A stretch of DNA of 64,000 bases from Aldehydirespirator sp965116665 (GTDB taxonomy: Bacteria > Actinomycetota > Acidimicrobiia > Acidimicrobiales > Aldehydirespiratoraceae). Shown piece after piece: positions 41,011 to 48,689 of this stretch. Made by a program: the position numbers and the translations under genes. Every line of letters starts with the position of its first letter. Within the stretch, counting starts at the first letter, position 1. A model generated the notes under the pieces. It was not told the DNA's origin, searched no databases, and worked only from the letters and a program-made list of their open reading frames with translations. The DNA lies in assembly GCA_965116665.1 (NCBI GenBank), contig OZ220709.1, positions 1,178,001 through 1,242,000 of the forward strand. The letters are read 5' to 3'.

Positions 41011-41547
41011 TCAGGTGCTGTGGGCCTCCTCGTAGGTGGGGCCTCCGCTGTCCTGCACCCAGTAGCGACGGGCCCAGCCCACGCCCTTCCAGGTCTTGAT
41101 TTCGGTGGGCACCAGCTTGATCAGCCACCGGGGCTGCTGGAGGGTGGACACCAGGTAGGTCGGCCCGTTCGGGCCCAGGTACCGGTACGACATCTGCTCG
41201 GCGATCTGCACCCAGCGTCCCCCGATGTTGGGCTCCTCCTCGACGGTGGCGACACCCTCCATGTACACCTTGGGGATCTCCATGGACTGGCCCGACTCGT
41301 CCGGATCGCTGTGGGGAGCGTCGATGACCACGCTGGCCCGGCCGTCGGCCTTGATGTACTCGCACCACAGGGCCCGCTGCCGGCCCACGAAGTAGAGCGC
41401 CTCGCCGTCCCACTGGTACCAGACCGGCATCACGTACGGCGACCCGTCGGGCTTTAGGGTGGCCAGGCGGGCCACCGCGTTGCCCGCCAGGAACTCCTCC
41501 ATCTCCTCGGCGGTCAGCCCGCCCAGATCGCCTCTGAAACTGCTCAT
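41011..41547 (-). CDS. Split-barrel flavoprotein (pyridoxamine 5'-phosphate oxidase family) 1
   Basis: The 178-residue protein belongs to the FMN/F420-binding split-barrel group: ARLATLKPDGSPYVMPVWYQWDGEALYF near the N-terminus, then RASVVIDA and KVYMEGVATVEE strands, and LIKLVPTEIKTWKG. The family includes F420-dependent oxidoreductases and haem-degrading proteins; the cofactor cannot be decided here. It is a clear paralogue of the protein encoded at 53491 (shared P-x-WYQWDGEA and a GP-x-GP loop). It leads the SDR2-SDR1 unit and is divergent from the transporter ATPase gene. Confidence 0.88.
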   Translation of the reverse strand: MSSFRGDLGGLTAEEMEEFLAGNAVARLATLKPDGSPYVMPVWYQWDGEALYFVGRQRALWCEYIKADGRASVVIDAPHSDPDESGQSMEIPKVYMEGVATVEEEPNIGGRWVQIAEQMSYRYLGPNGPTYLVSTLQQPRWLIKLVPTEIKTWKGVGWARRYWVQDSGGPTYEEAHST

Positions 41548-41599
41548 TGTTGACCGCTCCTTTTCTCACGGGTCAGAGCGGGACAGTACCATCGCGCCG

Positions 41600-42694
41600 A
41601 TGGCATCCTCCAAGCCGGTCGACGGCGCCGGAGACGGTCCCGGTATCGGCGGGGCGAGCACCAACGGAGCGCCGGACGACGCGGCCCTGTCGGTGCGCGA
41701 CCTCGTGAAGACCTTCGAGGTGGGCGGCGGTTGGCTGGGGGGCGAGCGCGGCGAGGTCTCGGCGGTGGCCGGCGTGTCGTTCGACATCGGCGCCGGCAAG
41801 ACGATGGGTCTGGTGGGGGAGTCGGGCTGCGGCAAGTCAACCACCGCCCGCTGCATCCTAAGGCTCATCGAGCCGACCTCCGGAGACGTGGTGCTGCAGC
41901 GACCGATCGACGGCGGCGGGGCCGAGCGCATCGACGTCATCGCGGCCGACAGGGGCGATCTGCGCCGCCTCCGCCGCCACATGCAGATCGTCTTCCAGGA
42001 CCCGTTCGCCTCGCTGAATCCCCGGATGTCGGTGGGCCAGGCGCTGCGGGAGCCGCTGGTGGTTCACACCTCGATGTCGAAGGACGAGCAGAACACCAGG
42101 GTGGCCGAACTGCTGCGCCTGGTCGGGCTCAACCCCAGGATCGTGGACCGCTATCCCCACGAGTTCTCGGGCGGTCAGCGCCAACGCATCGGCGTGGCCC
42201 GGGCCCTGGCCTTCGACCCGGGCTTCCTGGTGCTCGACGAGCCGGTCTCGGCCCTCGACGTGTCGATCCAGGCCCAGGTCCTCAACCTGCTCGACGACCT
42301 GCAGGACGAGCTGGGCCTCACCTACCTGTTCATCGCCCATGACCTTGCCGTTGTGCGCCACGTCTGCGACGACATCGCGGTGATGTACCTGGGCAAGATC
42401 GTGGAGCGCACCTCCGCGGAGAGGCTCTTCGACGAGTCGATGCACCCCTACACCCACGCCCTGCTCTCCGCGGTGCCGGTGCCCGATCCCGAGCAGGAGC
42501 GGGGCCGGCTGCGGATCCTGCTCGAGGGCGATGTCCCCAGCCCCCTGAACCCCCCGTCGGGGTGCCGGTTCCATACCCGCTGCCATGTGGGCCGGGACCA
42601 GGAGGTGTGCCGGGTCACGGAACCGCCGCTGGAGGAGGTCAGCGGAGGCCACTGGGTGGCGTGCCACTTCCCCGAGGCCCGCCAGGTCGTCTGA
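41600..42694 (+). CDS. Oligopeptide/dipeptide ABC transporter ATPase (DppF/OppF type)
   Basis: The 364-residue ATPase has Walker A GESGCGKST, Q-loop QIVFQDPFASLNP, signature LSGGQ as FSGGQRQRIGVARAL, Walker B LVLDEPVSALD, and the Opp/Dpp C-terminal zinc-like region CRFHTRCHVGRDQEVC. ATG 41600 is followed by a 30-residue Gly/Ala-rich leader. It is the likely partner of the ATPase encoded at 45586, although that gene lies in another unit on the opposite strand. Downstream it is linked to the aminotransferase by tiny ORFs. Confidence 0.9.
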   Translation: MASSKPVDGAGDGPGIGGASTNGAPDDAALSVRDLVKTFEVGGGWLGGERGEVSAVAGVSFDIGAGKTMGLVGESGCGKSTTARCILRLIEPTSGDVVLQRPIDGGGAERIDVIAADRGDLRRLRRHMQIVFQDPFASLNPRMSVGQALREPLVVHTSMSKDEQNTRVAELLRLVGLNPRIVDRYPHEFSGGQRQRIGVARALAFDPGFLVLDEPVSALDVSIQAQVLNLLDDLQDELGLTYLFIAHDLAVVRHVCDDIAVMYLGKIVERTSAERLFDESMHPYTHALLSAVPVPDPEQERGRLRILLEGDVPSPLNPPSGCRFHTRCHVGRDQEVCRVTEPPLEEVSGGHWVACHFPEARQVV

Positions 42695-42709
42695 CATGAA
42701 GCCCTGACG

Positions 42710-42757
42710 ATGAGGCCGTCGTCCTCGCAGCGTTCTGTGCGCGGAAACTGGCAATAG
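42710..42757 (+). CDS. Tiny linker ORF (15 aa) between transporter ATPase and aminotransferase
   Basis: ATG at 42710 (2 nt after a 3-codon MKP ORF at 42696-42707) encodes MRPSSSQRSVRGNWQ and ends in TAG overlapping the next GTG (TAGTG). Its start region resembles the aminotransferase start (ATGAAGCCC and TCGCAGC recur). Translation is unproven. Confidence 0.2.
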   Translation: MRPSSSQRSVRGNWQ

Positions 42758-42786
42758 TGGCCGAAGAACGCGAACAGAGCGCCTGA
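42757..42786 (+). CDS. Tiny linker ORF (9 aa) before aminotransferase 1
   Basis: GTG at 42757 encodes MAEEREQSA and ends 2 nt before the aminotransferase ATG (TGA-CG-ATG), the same spacing as the first link in this chain. Translation is unproven. Confidence 0.2.
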   Translation: MAEEREQSA

Positions 42787-42788
42787 CG

Positions 42789-43958
42789 ATGAGCGGGCCG
42801 CATCCCATGAAGCCCTCGCAGCCGATCGCGGCCATGCCGCGCTCGGGCATACGCGAGGTCATGGAGATGGCCAACGCGATCGACGGCGCCATCCGCCTGG
42901 AGACGGGGGAGCCCAACTTCAACACACCTCCCCACGTGTGCGAGGCCGCGGCCAAGGCCGCCTCCGACGGCTTCACCAAGTACACCGCCAATGCCGGCAT
43001 CCCACCGCTGCGGGAGGCTCTGGCGGCCAAGGTCACCGAACGCAACGGCATCGACGCCAGCGCGGAGCAGGTGGTGGTGACCTCCGGCGCCGTCGCCGGG
43101 ATCTACAGCAGCATGGTCTCGCTGGTGGACCCGGGCGCCGAGATGCTGCTGGGCGATCCGAGCTGGCCCAACTACGCCCAGATGATGCAGCTGCTGAAGA
43201 TCACTCCGGTCCACTTCCCGCTGCGGGCCGAGACCGGTCTGGTCCCGCAGGCCGCGGATGTGGAGCCGCTCATCACCGAGCGCACCCAGGCGATAATGCT
43301 CAATTCTCCCGGCAACCCGACCGGCGCGGTGACCGACGCAGCCGCGCTGGCCGACCTGATGGAGCTGGCCCGCCGCCACGACCTGCTGGTCTTCGCCGAC
43401 GAGGTCTACGACGAGATCGTCTTCGACGAGCCCTACGTGCCGGCCGCGCCGCTCGATACCGACGGCCGGGTGATCACCTTCTTCAGCTTCTCCAAGACCT
43501 ACGCCATGACCGGCTGGCGGGTGGGCTACCTGGTCGTCCCTCCCGGCGTGTCGCCGTTGATCGTGCGGGCCCAGGAGCCGATCACATCATGCGTGAACGC
43601 CCCCGCGCAGATGGGGGCGCTGGCCGCGGTGACCGGACCCCAGGACTGCGTGGCCGAGATGCGCGACGCCTACCGCCACCGGCGCGACCTGGTGACGGAG
43701 TTCCTCACCGGCCGGGGCATCCCTCACGTGCGGCCCCGGGGCGCCTTCTACCTGATGATCGATGTGAGCCGCAGCGGCAGCTCCGGGATGGACTTCGTGC
43801 TGCGCCTGCTGAAGGAGAAGCAGGTGGCGGTGGTGCCGGGCGACACCTTCGGCCCCGGCTCGGGCCGCTTCGTGCGAGTCTCGCTGGCCACTGCCCCCGA
43901 CCTGCTGATGGAGGGCGTGGGGCGCCTGGCCGACGCGGTGGACAACTGGGGCAGCTGA
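42789..43958 (+). CDS. PLP-dependent class I/II aminotransferase 1
   Basis: Fold type I aminotransferase, 389 residues. Landmarks: AIRLETGEPNFNTPPHV, VVTSGAVAGIYSSM, NSPGNPTGAV, FADEVYDEIVF, and the PLP lysine in SFSKTYAMTGWRVGY. It resembles the aspartate/aromatic aminotransferase group; the amino donor is not predictable. It is a paralogue of the enzyme encoded at 54271. It ends convergently with the amidohydrolase gene, the two stops lying inside a small CTGACC/GGTCAG hairpin (43956-43972). Confidence 0.93.
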   Translation: MSGPHPMKPSQPIAAMPRSGIREVMEMANAIDGAIRLETGEPNFNTPPHVCEAAAKAASDGFTKYTANAGIPPLREALAAKVTERNGIDASAEQVVVTSGAVAGIYSSMVSLVDPGAEMLLGDPSWPNYAQMMQLLKITPVHFPLRAETGLVPQAADVEPLITERTQAIMLNSPGNPTGAVTDAAALADLMELARRHDLLVFADEVYDEIVFDEPYVPAAPLDTDGRVITFFSFSKTYAMTGWRVGYLVVPPGVSPLIVRAQEPITSCVNAPAQMGALAAVTGPQDCVAEMRDAYRHRRDLVTEFLTGRGIPHVRPRGAFYLMIDVSRSGSSGMDFVLRLLKEKQVAVVPGDTFGPGSGRFVRVSLATAPDLLMEGVGRLADAVDNWGS

Positions 43959-43967
43959 CCGGTCGGG

Positions 43968-44834
43968 TCAGAAGTTGAACAGGGACATGGCGGTGCCGCC
44001 GCGGATCATGTCGCGCTCCGTCGCGCTGATGCCGCCGAGGAGGTGGTCGATCACGCCGAGGGTCTCGGGGTAGCCGGGCTCCGCGCGGATCCAGGGCCAG
44101 TCCGAGGCCATCAGCATGCGGTCGGCACCGAAGGCGGCATAGATGCGGTCGGTGGTCTCCTGCAGGTCCCGGTAGGGGTAGGGGCCCCCGCTGAAGGCGT
44201 AGTGCCCCGAGAAGTGGACATGCACGCTGGGATGCTTGGCCGCCAGCGCCTCCACCACCTCCAGGCCCGGCGGGGGCGACGGCATGTCGAACTGGGGCCG
44301 CCCGTGCTCATCGACCATCAACTCGAGGTGCATGTTGGGCAGGAACCCGAGGTGGTTGAGCACTACCGGCAGACCGGGAAGCAGGTCCAGGCAGCCGTCG
44401 AGCAACCCAACCTGGTCGGCCGGCCCGTAGAACCAGACCTTCATGCCGGCGTCGCGCATGGCCGCCAGTGCACCGAACACGGCCAGCGACTCCGGGTCGG
44501 ATCCCGGCTCGCCCTCCAAGCCGTAGAAGCGGACCCCCTCGATCCCGGCGTCGATGCGTCGCTGCAGGGTGGTCAGCGGGTCCGGGTCGGCGAAGTCGTG
44601 CACGGCCACGCCGGCGAACTTGCCCGGGAAGCCGGCGAGCACCTCGGCCAGGTAATGGTCGTGCTCCGAAAGGGCGCAGTAGATGGCCCGATCCACCCCC
44701 GCGGCGTCCATGGCCGCCAGGAGGCGCTCGGCGGACTCCTCGCGCTCGGGCGGGGTCATGCCCTCGAAGATCGCTCTCGGGTAGTCGTCGCTGAGGGCCT
44801 TGAACAGGTGCAGGTGGGCGTCCACTACGTCCAT
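43968..44834 (-). CDS. Amidohydrolase-2 family metal-dependent hydrolase
   Basis: TIM-barrel hydrolase of 288 residues: N-terminal VVDAHLHLFKAL supplies the first metal histidines, PVVLNHLGFLP and HVHFSGHYAFSG provide further histidines, and LMASDWPWIRAEPG contains the conserved Asp before a C-terminal loop. The family includes lactonases, decarboxylases and dicarboxylate-lactone hydrolases. It is the last gene of the minus-strand transporter operon, suggesting it acts on the imported compound. Confidence 0.88.
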   Translation of the reverse strand: MDVVDAHLHLFKALSDDYPRAIFEGMTPPEREESAERLLAAMDAAGVDRAIYCALSEHDHYLAEVLAGFPGKFAGVAVHDFADPDPLTTLQRRIDAGIEGVRFYGLEGEPGSDPESLAVFGALAAMRDAGMKVWFYGPADQVGLLDGCLDLLPGLPVVLNHLGFLPNMHLELMVDEHGRPQFDMPSPPPGLEVVEALAAKHPSVHVHFSGHYAFSGGPYPYRDLQETTDRIYAAFGADRMLMASDWPWIRAEPGYPETLGVIDHLLGGISATERDMIRGGTAMSLFNF

Positions 44835-44859
44835 GGCGGTCGGCCTTTCTTCTTGGCTG

Positions 44860-45573
44860 CTAGGTGGCAGAGTCTTGCTGTCCGGGACTGTCCGGGTCGG
44901 AGTCTTGCCCGCGGGAGCCGTGCTCGGCGATCCAGGCGAGATGGTGGGCGGTGAGGTGGCGGCGCATGTACATCACCAGCTGCTCGATCAGGTGCGAGTG
45001 CTCCCGCAGCAGGGCCGGGCCCCGGAGCACCGTCCCGGTGGAGATCCACATGTTCTGGCCCCGCAGGCCCGAGTGGATGTCGCGCACGTAGCCGTGGGTC
45101 AGCTTGTCGTGGGCTCCGGTGAACAGCACCCGCATGGCCGGCACCCCTCCGGCGTCCCCGTCGCCGGGACCGCCGCCGCCGTCGCCGGGTCCGGGTTCGG
45201 GGCTGATCAGGGCGTGTATGGGGGCGCCGTGGTCCGTTCCGAGACCGAAAGCGACCCGGCTGACACCGCCGTAGGCCACCAGCCCGACCGGGCCGAAGGC
45301 GCCGGTGACCTCCTTCAGCGCGGCGGTCAGGTCCCCGAAGGTGGCCGACGGATCAGCCTCGCCGCCGGACAGGCCGTGGCCCCTCAGCTCGAGGCGGATC
45401 ACCCGGAAGCCGGCCGCGTTCACGGTGGCCGCCAGCGACCCCCAGGCGTCCAGGTCGTCGCCCAGGTCATGCACGAACACCAGCGGCGGACCGTCGGCAG
45501 GATGCTCCAGGCCCCGCAGCACGGTCCCGTCGACCAGCGCGATCTCGATCGGGAAAGGTTTCGAAGACACCAT
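44860..45573 (-). CDS. Alpha/beta-hydrolase fold protein lacking a clear nucleophile
   Basis: The 237-residue protein has the fold's N-terminal pattern (PPLVFVHDLGDDLDAWG, FRVIRLELRGHGLS), but at the nucleophile elbow, where G-x-S-x-G is expected, it reads LVAYGGVSRVAF, so the catalytic serine seems replaced by glycine. A Gly/Asp-rich insert follows (residues about 130-142) and the C-terminus contains EHSHLIEQLV, where the catalytic histidine could sit. It may be a non-catalytic member or use shifted residues. It lies between the transporter ATPase and amidohydrolase genes. Confidence 0.7.
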   Translation of the reverse strand: MVSSKPFPIEIALVDGTVLRGLEHPADGPPLVFVHDLGDDLDAWGSLAATVNAAGFRVIRLELRGHGLSGGEADPSATFGDLTAALKEVTGAFGPVGLVAYGGVSRVAFGLGTDHGAPIHALISPEPGPGDGGGGPGDGDAGGVPAMRVLFTGAHDKLTHGYVRDIHSGLRGQNMWISTGTVLRGPALLREHSHLIEQLVMYMRRHLTAHHLAWIAEHGSRGQDSDPDSPGQQDSAT

Positions 45574-45585
45574 GGCAGCCGGCGG

Positions 45586-46605
45586 TCAGAACGGCTGCGG
45601 GTTGAAGCAGCGCAACCCGACCTCGCCGTGCACCTCGTAGGAAGGATGCTCGTCCCAGCACCGCTCCAGAGCGTGGGGGCAGCGGGGCGCGAACCGGCAT
45701 CCCGGCGGCATCATCTGCGCGGGTGGGACCAGGCCCGCGATGGGCACCAGCTCGCGGCGCTTGCGGCTCACATGGGGCAGGGCCCGCAGCAGGCCCTGGG
45801 TGTAGGGGTGGCGCGGGTCGGAGAACAGCTCGTCGACCGGGGCCTCCTCCACGATCTCGCCGGCGTACATGACCGCCACCCGGTCGGCTATCGAGGCCAC
45901 CACGGCCAGGTCGTGGGTGATCAACAGCATCGACATGTGGCGGTCCTGCTGCTCGGAGCGGAGCCGCTCCAGGATCTGGGCCTGCACGGTCACGTCGAGC
46001 GCGGTGGTGGGCTCGTCCGCGATGAGGATCTCGGGGTCGAGCACCAGAGCGGTGGCGATCATGACCCGCTGGCGCATCCCGCCCGACAGCTCGTGGGGGT
46101 AGGAGTCGAAGCGCTCGGCGGGGGCAGGCAGCCCCACCGCCCTCAGGATGTCCACGCTCATCTGGTGGGCTTCGGCCTTGGTGGCGTCGCGGTGGGTGCG
46201 GATCACCTCGGTCATGACCTGGCCGACGGTGAACACGGGATCCAGCGACGTGAGCGGGTCCTGGAAGATCATCGAGATGCGCTCGGAGCGGACCTCCCTG
46301 ACCCGGCGCTCGGGCAGCTGGGTCAGGTCGTCGCCGTCGAAGACGACCTCACCGGAGGTGATCCGCACCGGCGGCGTGGGCAGCAGTCGCATGATCGACA
46401 GCGCGGTGATGGTCTTGCCGCATCCGCTCTCGCCCACCAGGCACAGCACCTCGTTGGGGTTGATGTCGAAGGACACGTCCCGCACCACGTCGAAGGAGCC
46501 GTCCGGGGTGGCCACCGCGGTGTGGAGGTTGCGAACCGACAGCACCGGCGGGCCGCTGGCTCCGCCGGCACCGTTGGTGCCGTTGGTTGCGGGCGCGGGG
46601 CTCAT
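45586..46605 (-). CDS. Oligopeptide/dipeptide ABC transporter ATPase (DppD/OppD type)
   Basis: The 339-residue ATPase has Walker A GESGCGKTI, Q-loop SMIFQDPLTSLDP, signature ELSGGMRQRVMIATAL, Walker B ILIADEPTTALD, and the C-terminal C-R-F-A-P-R-C-P-H motif of Opp/Dpp ATPases. The ATG is preceded by no evident SD sequence; it overlaps the stop of a 28-codon linker ORF (ATGA), which suggests coupling. It functions with the permeases encoded upstream. Confidence 0.92.
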   Translation of the reverse strand: MSPAPATNGTNGAGGASGPPVLSVRNLHTAVATPDGSFDVVRDVSFDINPNEVLCLVGESGCGKTITALSIMRLLPTPPVRITSGEVVFDGDDLTQLPERRVREVRSERISMIFQDPLTSLDPVFTVGQVMTEVIRTHRDATKAEAHQMSVDILRAVGLPAPAERFDSYPHELSGGMRQRVMIATALVLDPEILIADEPTTALDVTVQAQILERLRSEQQDRHMSMLLITHDLAVVASIADRVAVMYAGEIVEEAPVDELFSDPRHPYTQGLLRALPHVSRKRRELVPIAGLVPPAQMMPPGCRFAPRCPHALERCWDEHPSYEVHGEVGLRCFNPQPF

Positions 46606-46688
46606 GGTGGGCTCACGTCTTGCGCAGCCAGCTTGGCGCGGTGGGGCCTCACGTCTTGTGCAGCCTGCTTGGGGCGGTGGGGCCTCAT
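46602..46688 (-). CDS. Linker ORF (28 aa) bridging permease and ATPase genes
   Basis: The ATG overlaps the permease stop (ATGA, 46685-46688) and the TGA overlaps the ATPase start (ATGA, 46602-46605), so the 79-bp gap is exactly filled by one ORF. Internally it is a 36-bp tandem repeat encoding RPHRPKQAAQDV then RPHRAKLAAQDV; a third partial copy forms the permease C-terminus. Translation is unproven. Confidence 0.3.
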   Translation of the reverse strand: MRPHRPKQAAQDVRPHRAKLAAQDVSPP

Positions 46689-47602
46689 GTCTTGCGCAGC
46701 CTGGGGTTGGCCACGGTGTAGCCGACGTCTGCCAGCCAGTTGCTGAGCACCACGATGGTGATCAGCACCAGCGAGAAGAACTGGGCCACCGGGTAGTCCC
46801 GCCTGAGCACCGCGTTGACCAGCACCTGGCCGAGGCCGGGCCAGCCGAAGATGGTCTCCACCACCAGGGCGTAGCCGACGATCTGGCCGATGCGCAGGCC
46901 GGCCAGCGAGATGATCGGGACCATGGCGTTGCGCAGCACATGCTTGCCGACGATGCTGGCCTCCGACAGGCCGCCGGCCCGCAGCGTCCGCACGAAGTCC
47001 TGGCCGAGGTTCTCCAGCATGGCCGAACGGGTCATGCGCACGGTCAGGGCGATGCCCTCCATGGCCAGGACCACCGCGGGCAATATCAGCTGCTTCGTGC
47101 TGCAGCAGCCCGCCGAGGGCAGCCAGCCCAGCGTGGACGCGAACAGCCACACGCTCAGCAGGGCCAGCCAGAAGTTGGGCACGGCCATGCCGGCCACCGA
47201 GAACGTCATCACCGAGCCGTCTGCCCAGCTGTTGCGTTTGACCGCGGCCAGTATGCCCAACGGCACGCCGATGACGAAGACCAGCGCGAAGGCCGCCACC
47301 CCCAGTACCAGGCTGTTGCGCCCGTGCTCGGTGAGCATGTCGAAGATGTCGGCGTTGTTGGTGAGCGACTTGCCGAGATCGAAGGTCAGCAGGCGGCCCA
47401 TGTAGCGGAAGTACTGCTCGTGGACGGGGTCGTTGAGGCCCAGCAGCTCCCGGAACTCCTCGCGCTCCTCGTAGGAGGCCGAGGCGGGCAGCCGGGCCGA
47501 CACCGCGTCGCCGCCCGAGAGCCGGATGGCGTAGAACACCGCGATCGACGACAGCAACAGCACGATCAGCGTGTAGACGGTCCGGGCCGCGATGCGCTTC
47601 AC
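46685..47602 (-). CDS. ABC transporter permease (DppB/OppB type)
   Basis: Membrane permease of 305 residues with six expected transmembrane helices; the first is TVYTLIVLLLSSIAVFYAI near the N-terminus. The cytoplasmic coupling loop is LRAGGLSEASIVGKHVLRNA (E-A-A-like motif) before MVPIISLAGL. The extracytoplasmic region after helix 1 contains NDPVHEQYFRYMG, typical of DppB. The GTG start lacks a strong SD and overlaps the stop of a 22-codon ORF. Confidence 0.92.
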   Translation of the reverse strand: MKRIAARTVYTLIVLLLSSIAVFYAIRLSGGDAVSARLPASASYEEREEFRELLGLNDPVHEQYFRYMGRLLTFDLGKSLTNNADIFDMLTEHGRNSLVLGVAAFALVFVIGVPLGILAAVKRNSWADGSVMTFSVAGMAVPNFWLALLSVWLFASTLGWLPSAGCCSTKQLILPAVVLAMEGIALTVRMTRSAMLENLGQDFVRTLRAGGLSEASIVGKHVLRNAMVPIISLAGLRIGQIVGYALVVETIFGWPGLGQVLVNAVLRRDYPVAQFFSLVLITIVVLSNWLADVGYTVANPRLRKT

Positions 47603-47667
47603 GGCGTGACCCCGCCTGCGTTCGTCGTCGAGCAGTCCCCGAGGGTCCGGGCCGCGATGGGCTTCAT
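47599..47667 (-). CDS. Linker ORF (22 aa), duplicate of the permease start
   Basis: Encodes MKPIAARTLGDC and a short tail. Its first 28 bp (47644-47671) match the permease start region (47579-47606) at about 26 of 28 positions, 65 bp apart, so it is a tandem copy of the beginning of the permease gene. It overlaps the previous linker by ATGA and the permease by GTGA. Confidence 0.3.
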   Translation of the reverse strand: MKPIAARTLGDCSTTNAGGVTP

Positions 47668-47690
47668 GGCGAGACCTCTCGGGAGCTCAT
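47664..47690 (-). CDS. Linker ORF (8 aa) after the second permease gene
   Basis: MSSREVSP, with ATG overlapping the DppC-type permease stop (ATGA, 47687-47690) and TGA overlapping the next linker's ATG. Together the two linkers fill the whole 84-bp gap between the permease genes. Confidence 0.25.
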   Translation of the reverse strand: MSSREVSP

Positions 47691-48646
47691 TGCTCGTCCA
47701 CCGACTTGGCCTCGTGGCGCAGCCTCGGGTCGAACACGTCCCGCAGGCCGTCTCCGATGAGGCTCACCGACAGCACCACCAGCACGATGGCGATGCCGGG
47801 AATGGTCGACTCCCAGTGGTTGAGCCGCAGGAAGTTGCGGCCGTCGGCCACCAACTGGCCCAGGCTCGGGGTGGGAGGCTGGGCGCCCAGGCCGATGAAG
47901 GACAGTGCGGCCTCGGCGATCACGGCCACGGCCACGTAGTAGGAGGCCAGCACGAAGGCCGGGGCCAGGATGTTGGGGAAGATGTGGCACCACATGATGC
48001 GCATGGACGAGTAGCCGCCCGCCCGGGCCGCCTCCACGAACTCCCGCTGCGACAGCGTCAGCACCTCGCCCCGCACCACCCGGGCGATGGCCGCGGTGTT
48101 GACCAGCCCCACCGCCAGGATCACCGGGAACAGCCCGCCGCCCATCCCGCCCACGAACAGCACTGCCAGCAGGATCAGGGGGAAACCCCAGATGAAGTCG
48201 ATGGTCCCCCCGATGGTGCGGTCGGTCCAGCCTCGCAGGTAGCCGGCCACCATCCCCAGCACGATCCCGGCCACCAGCGCCAGCACGGTCACCCCGGCGG
48301 CCACGGTGAGGCTCACCCTGATGCCCACGAAGACCCTGACCGCCATGTCGCGGCCCAGCGCATCGGTGCCGAAGATGTGCCCGTCGCTCAGCGGCGGCAG
48401 GTGGATGTCCTGGAAGTCCTGGGTGACGTAGTCGCCGCCGGTGATCCACGGTCCACCGATCCCCGCGGCCAGCACCACCACTCCCAGCGCGGAGCCCAGC
48501 AACAGCAGCCGGTTGTGGCGCATGCGGCTCAGGCTGCGCTGCAGCCGGGTGACGTGCTGGGCCTCCTCCAACTCCAGGAGTTGGTTCTCCCAGTCGAGCC
48601 GCCGGGCCGCGACGGCCGGTTCTGCGCCCCCTATGGCGGCGGACAC
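47687..48646 (-). CDS. ABC transporter permease (DppC/OppC type)
   Basis: Permease of 319 residues with the OppC-type N-terminal cytoplasmic region (RSLSRMRHNRLLLLG) before the first helix LLLLGSALGVVVLAAGIGG. The conserved GTDALGRDMAVRVFVG segment and the coupling loop FVEAARAGGYSSMRIMWCHIFPN are diagnostic. It follows the substrate-binding protein gene and pairs with the DppB-type subunit. Confidence 0.92.
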   Translation of the reverse strand: MSAAIGGAEPAVAARRLDWENQLLELEEAQHVTRLQRSLSRMRHNRLLLLGSALGVVVLAAGIGGPWITGGDYVTQDFQDIHLPPLSDGHIFGTDALGRDMAVRVFVGIRVSLTVAAGVTVLALVAGIVLGMVAGYLRGWTDRTIGGTIDFIWGFPLILLAVLFVGGMGGGLFPVILAVGLVNTAAIARVVRGEVLTLSQREFVEAARAGGYSSMRIMWCHIFPNILAPAFVLASYYVAVAVIAEAALSFIGLGAQPPTPSLGQLVADGRNFLRLNHWESTIPGIAIVLVVLSVSLIGDGLRDVFDPRLRHEAKSVDEQ

Positions 48647-48689
48647 GGTGCCGCCGATGTTCTCTGCAGGGTCAGCGCCCTTGAGTTGG

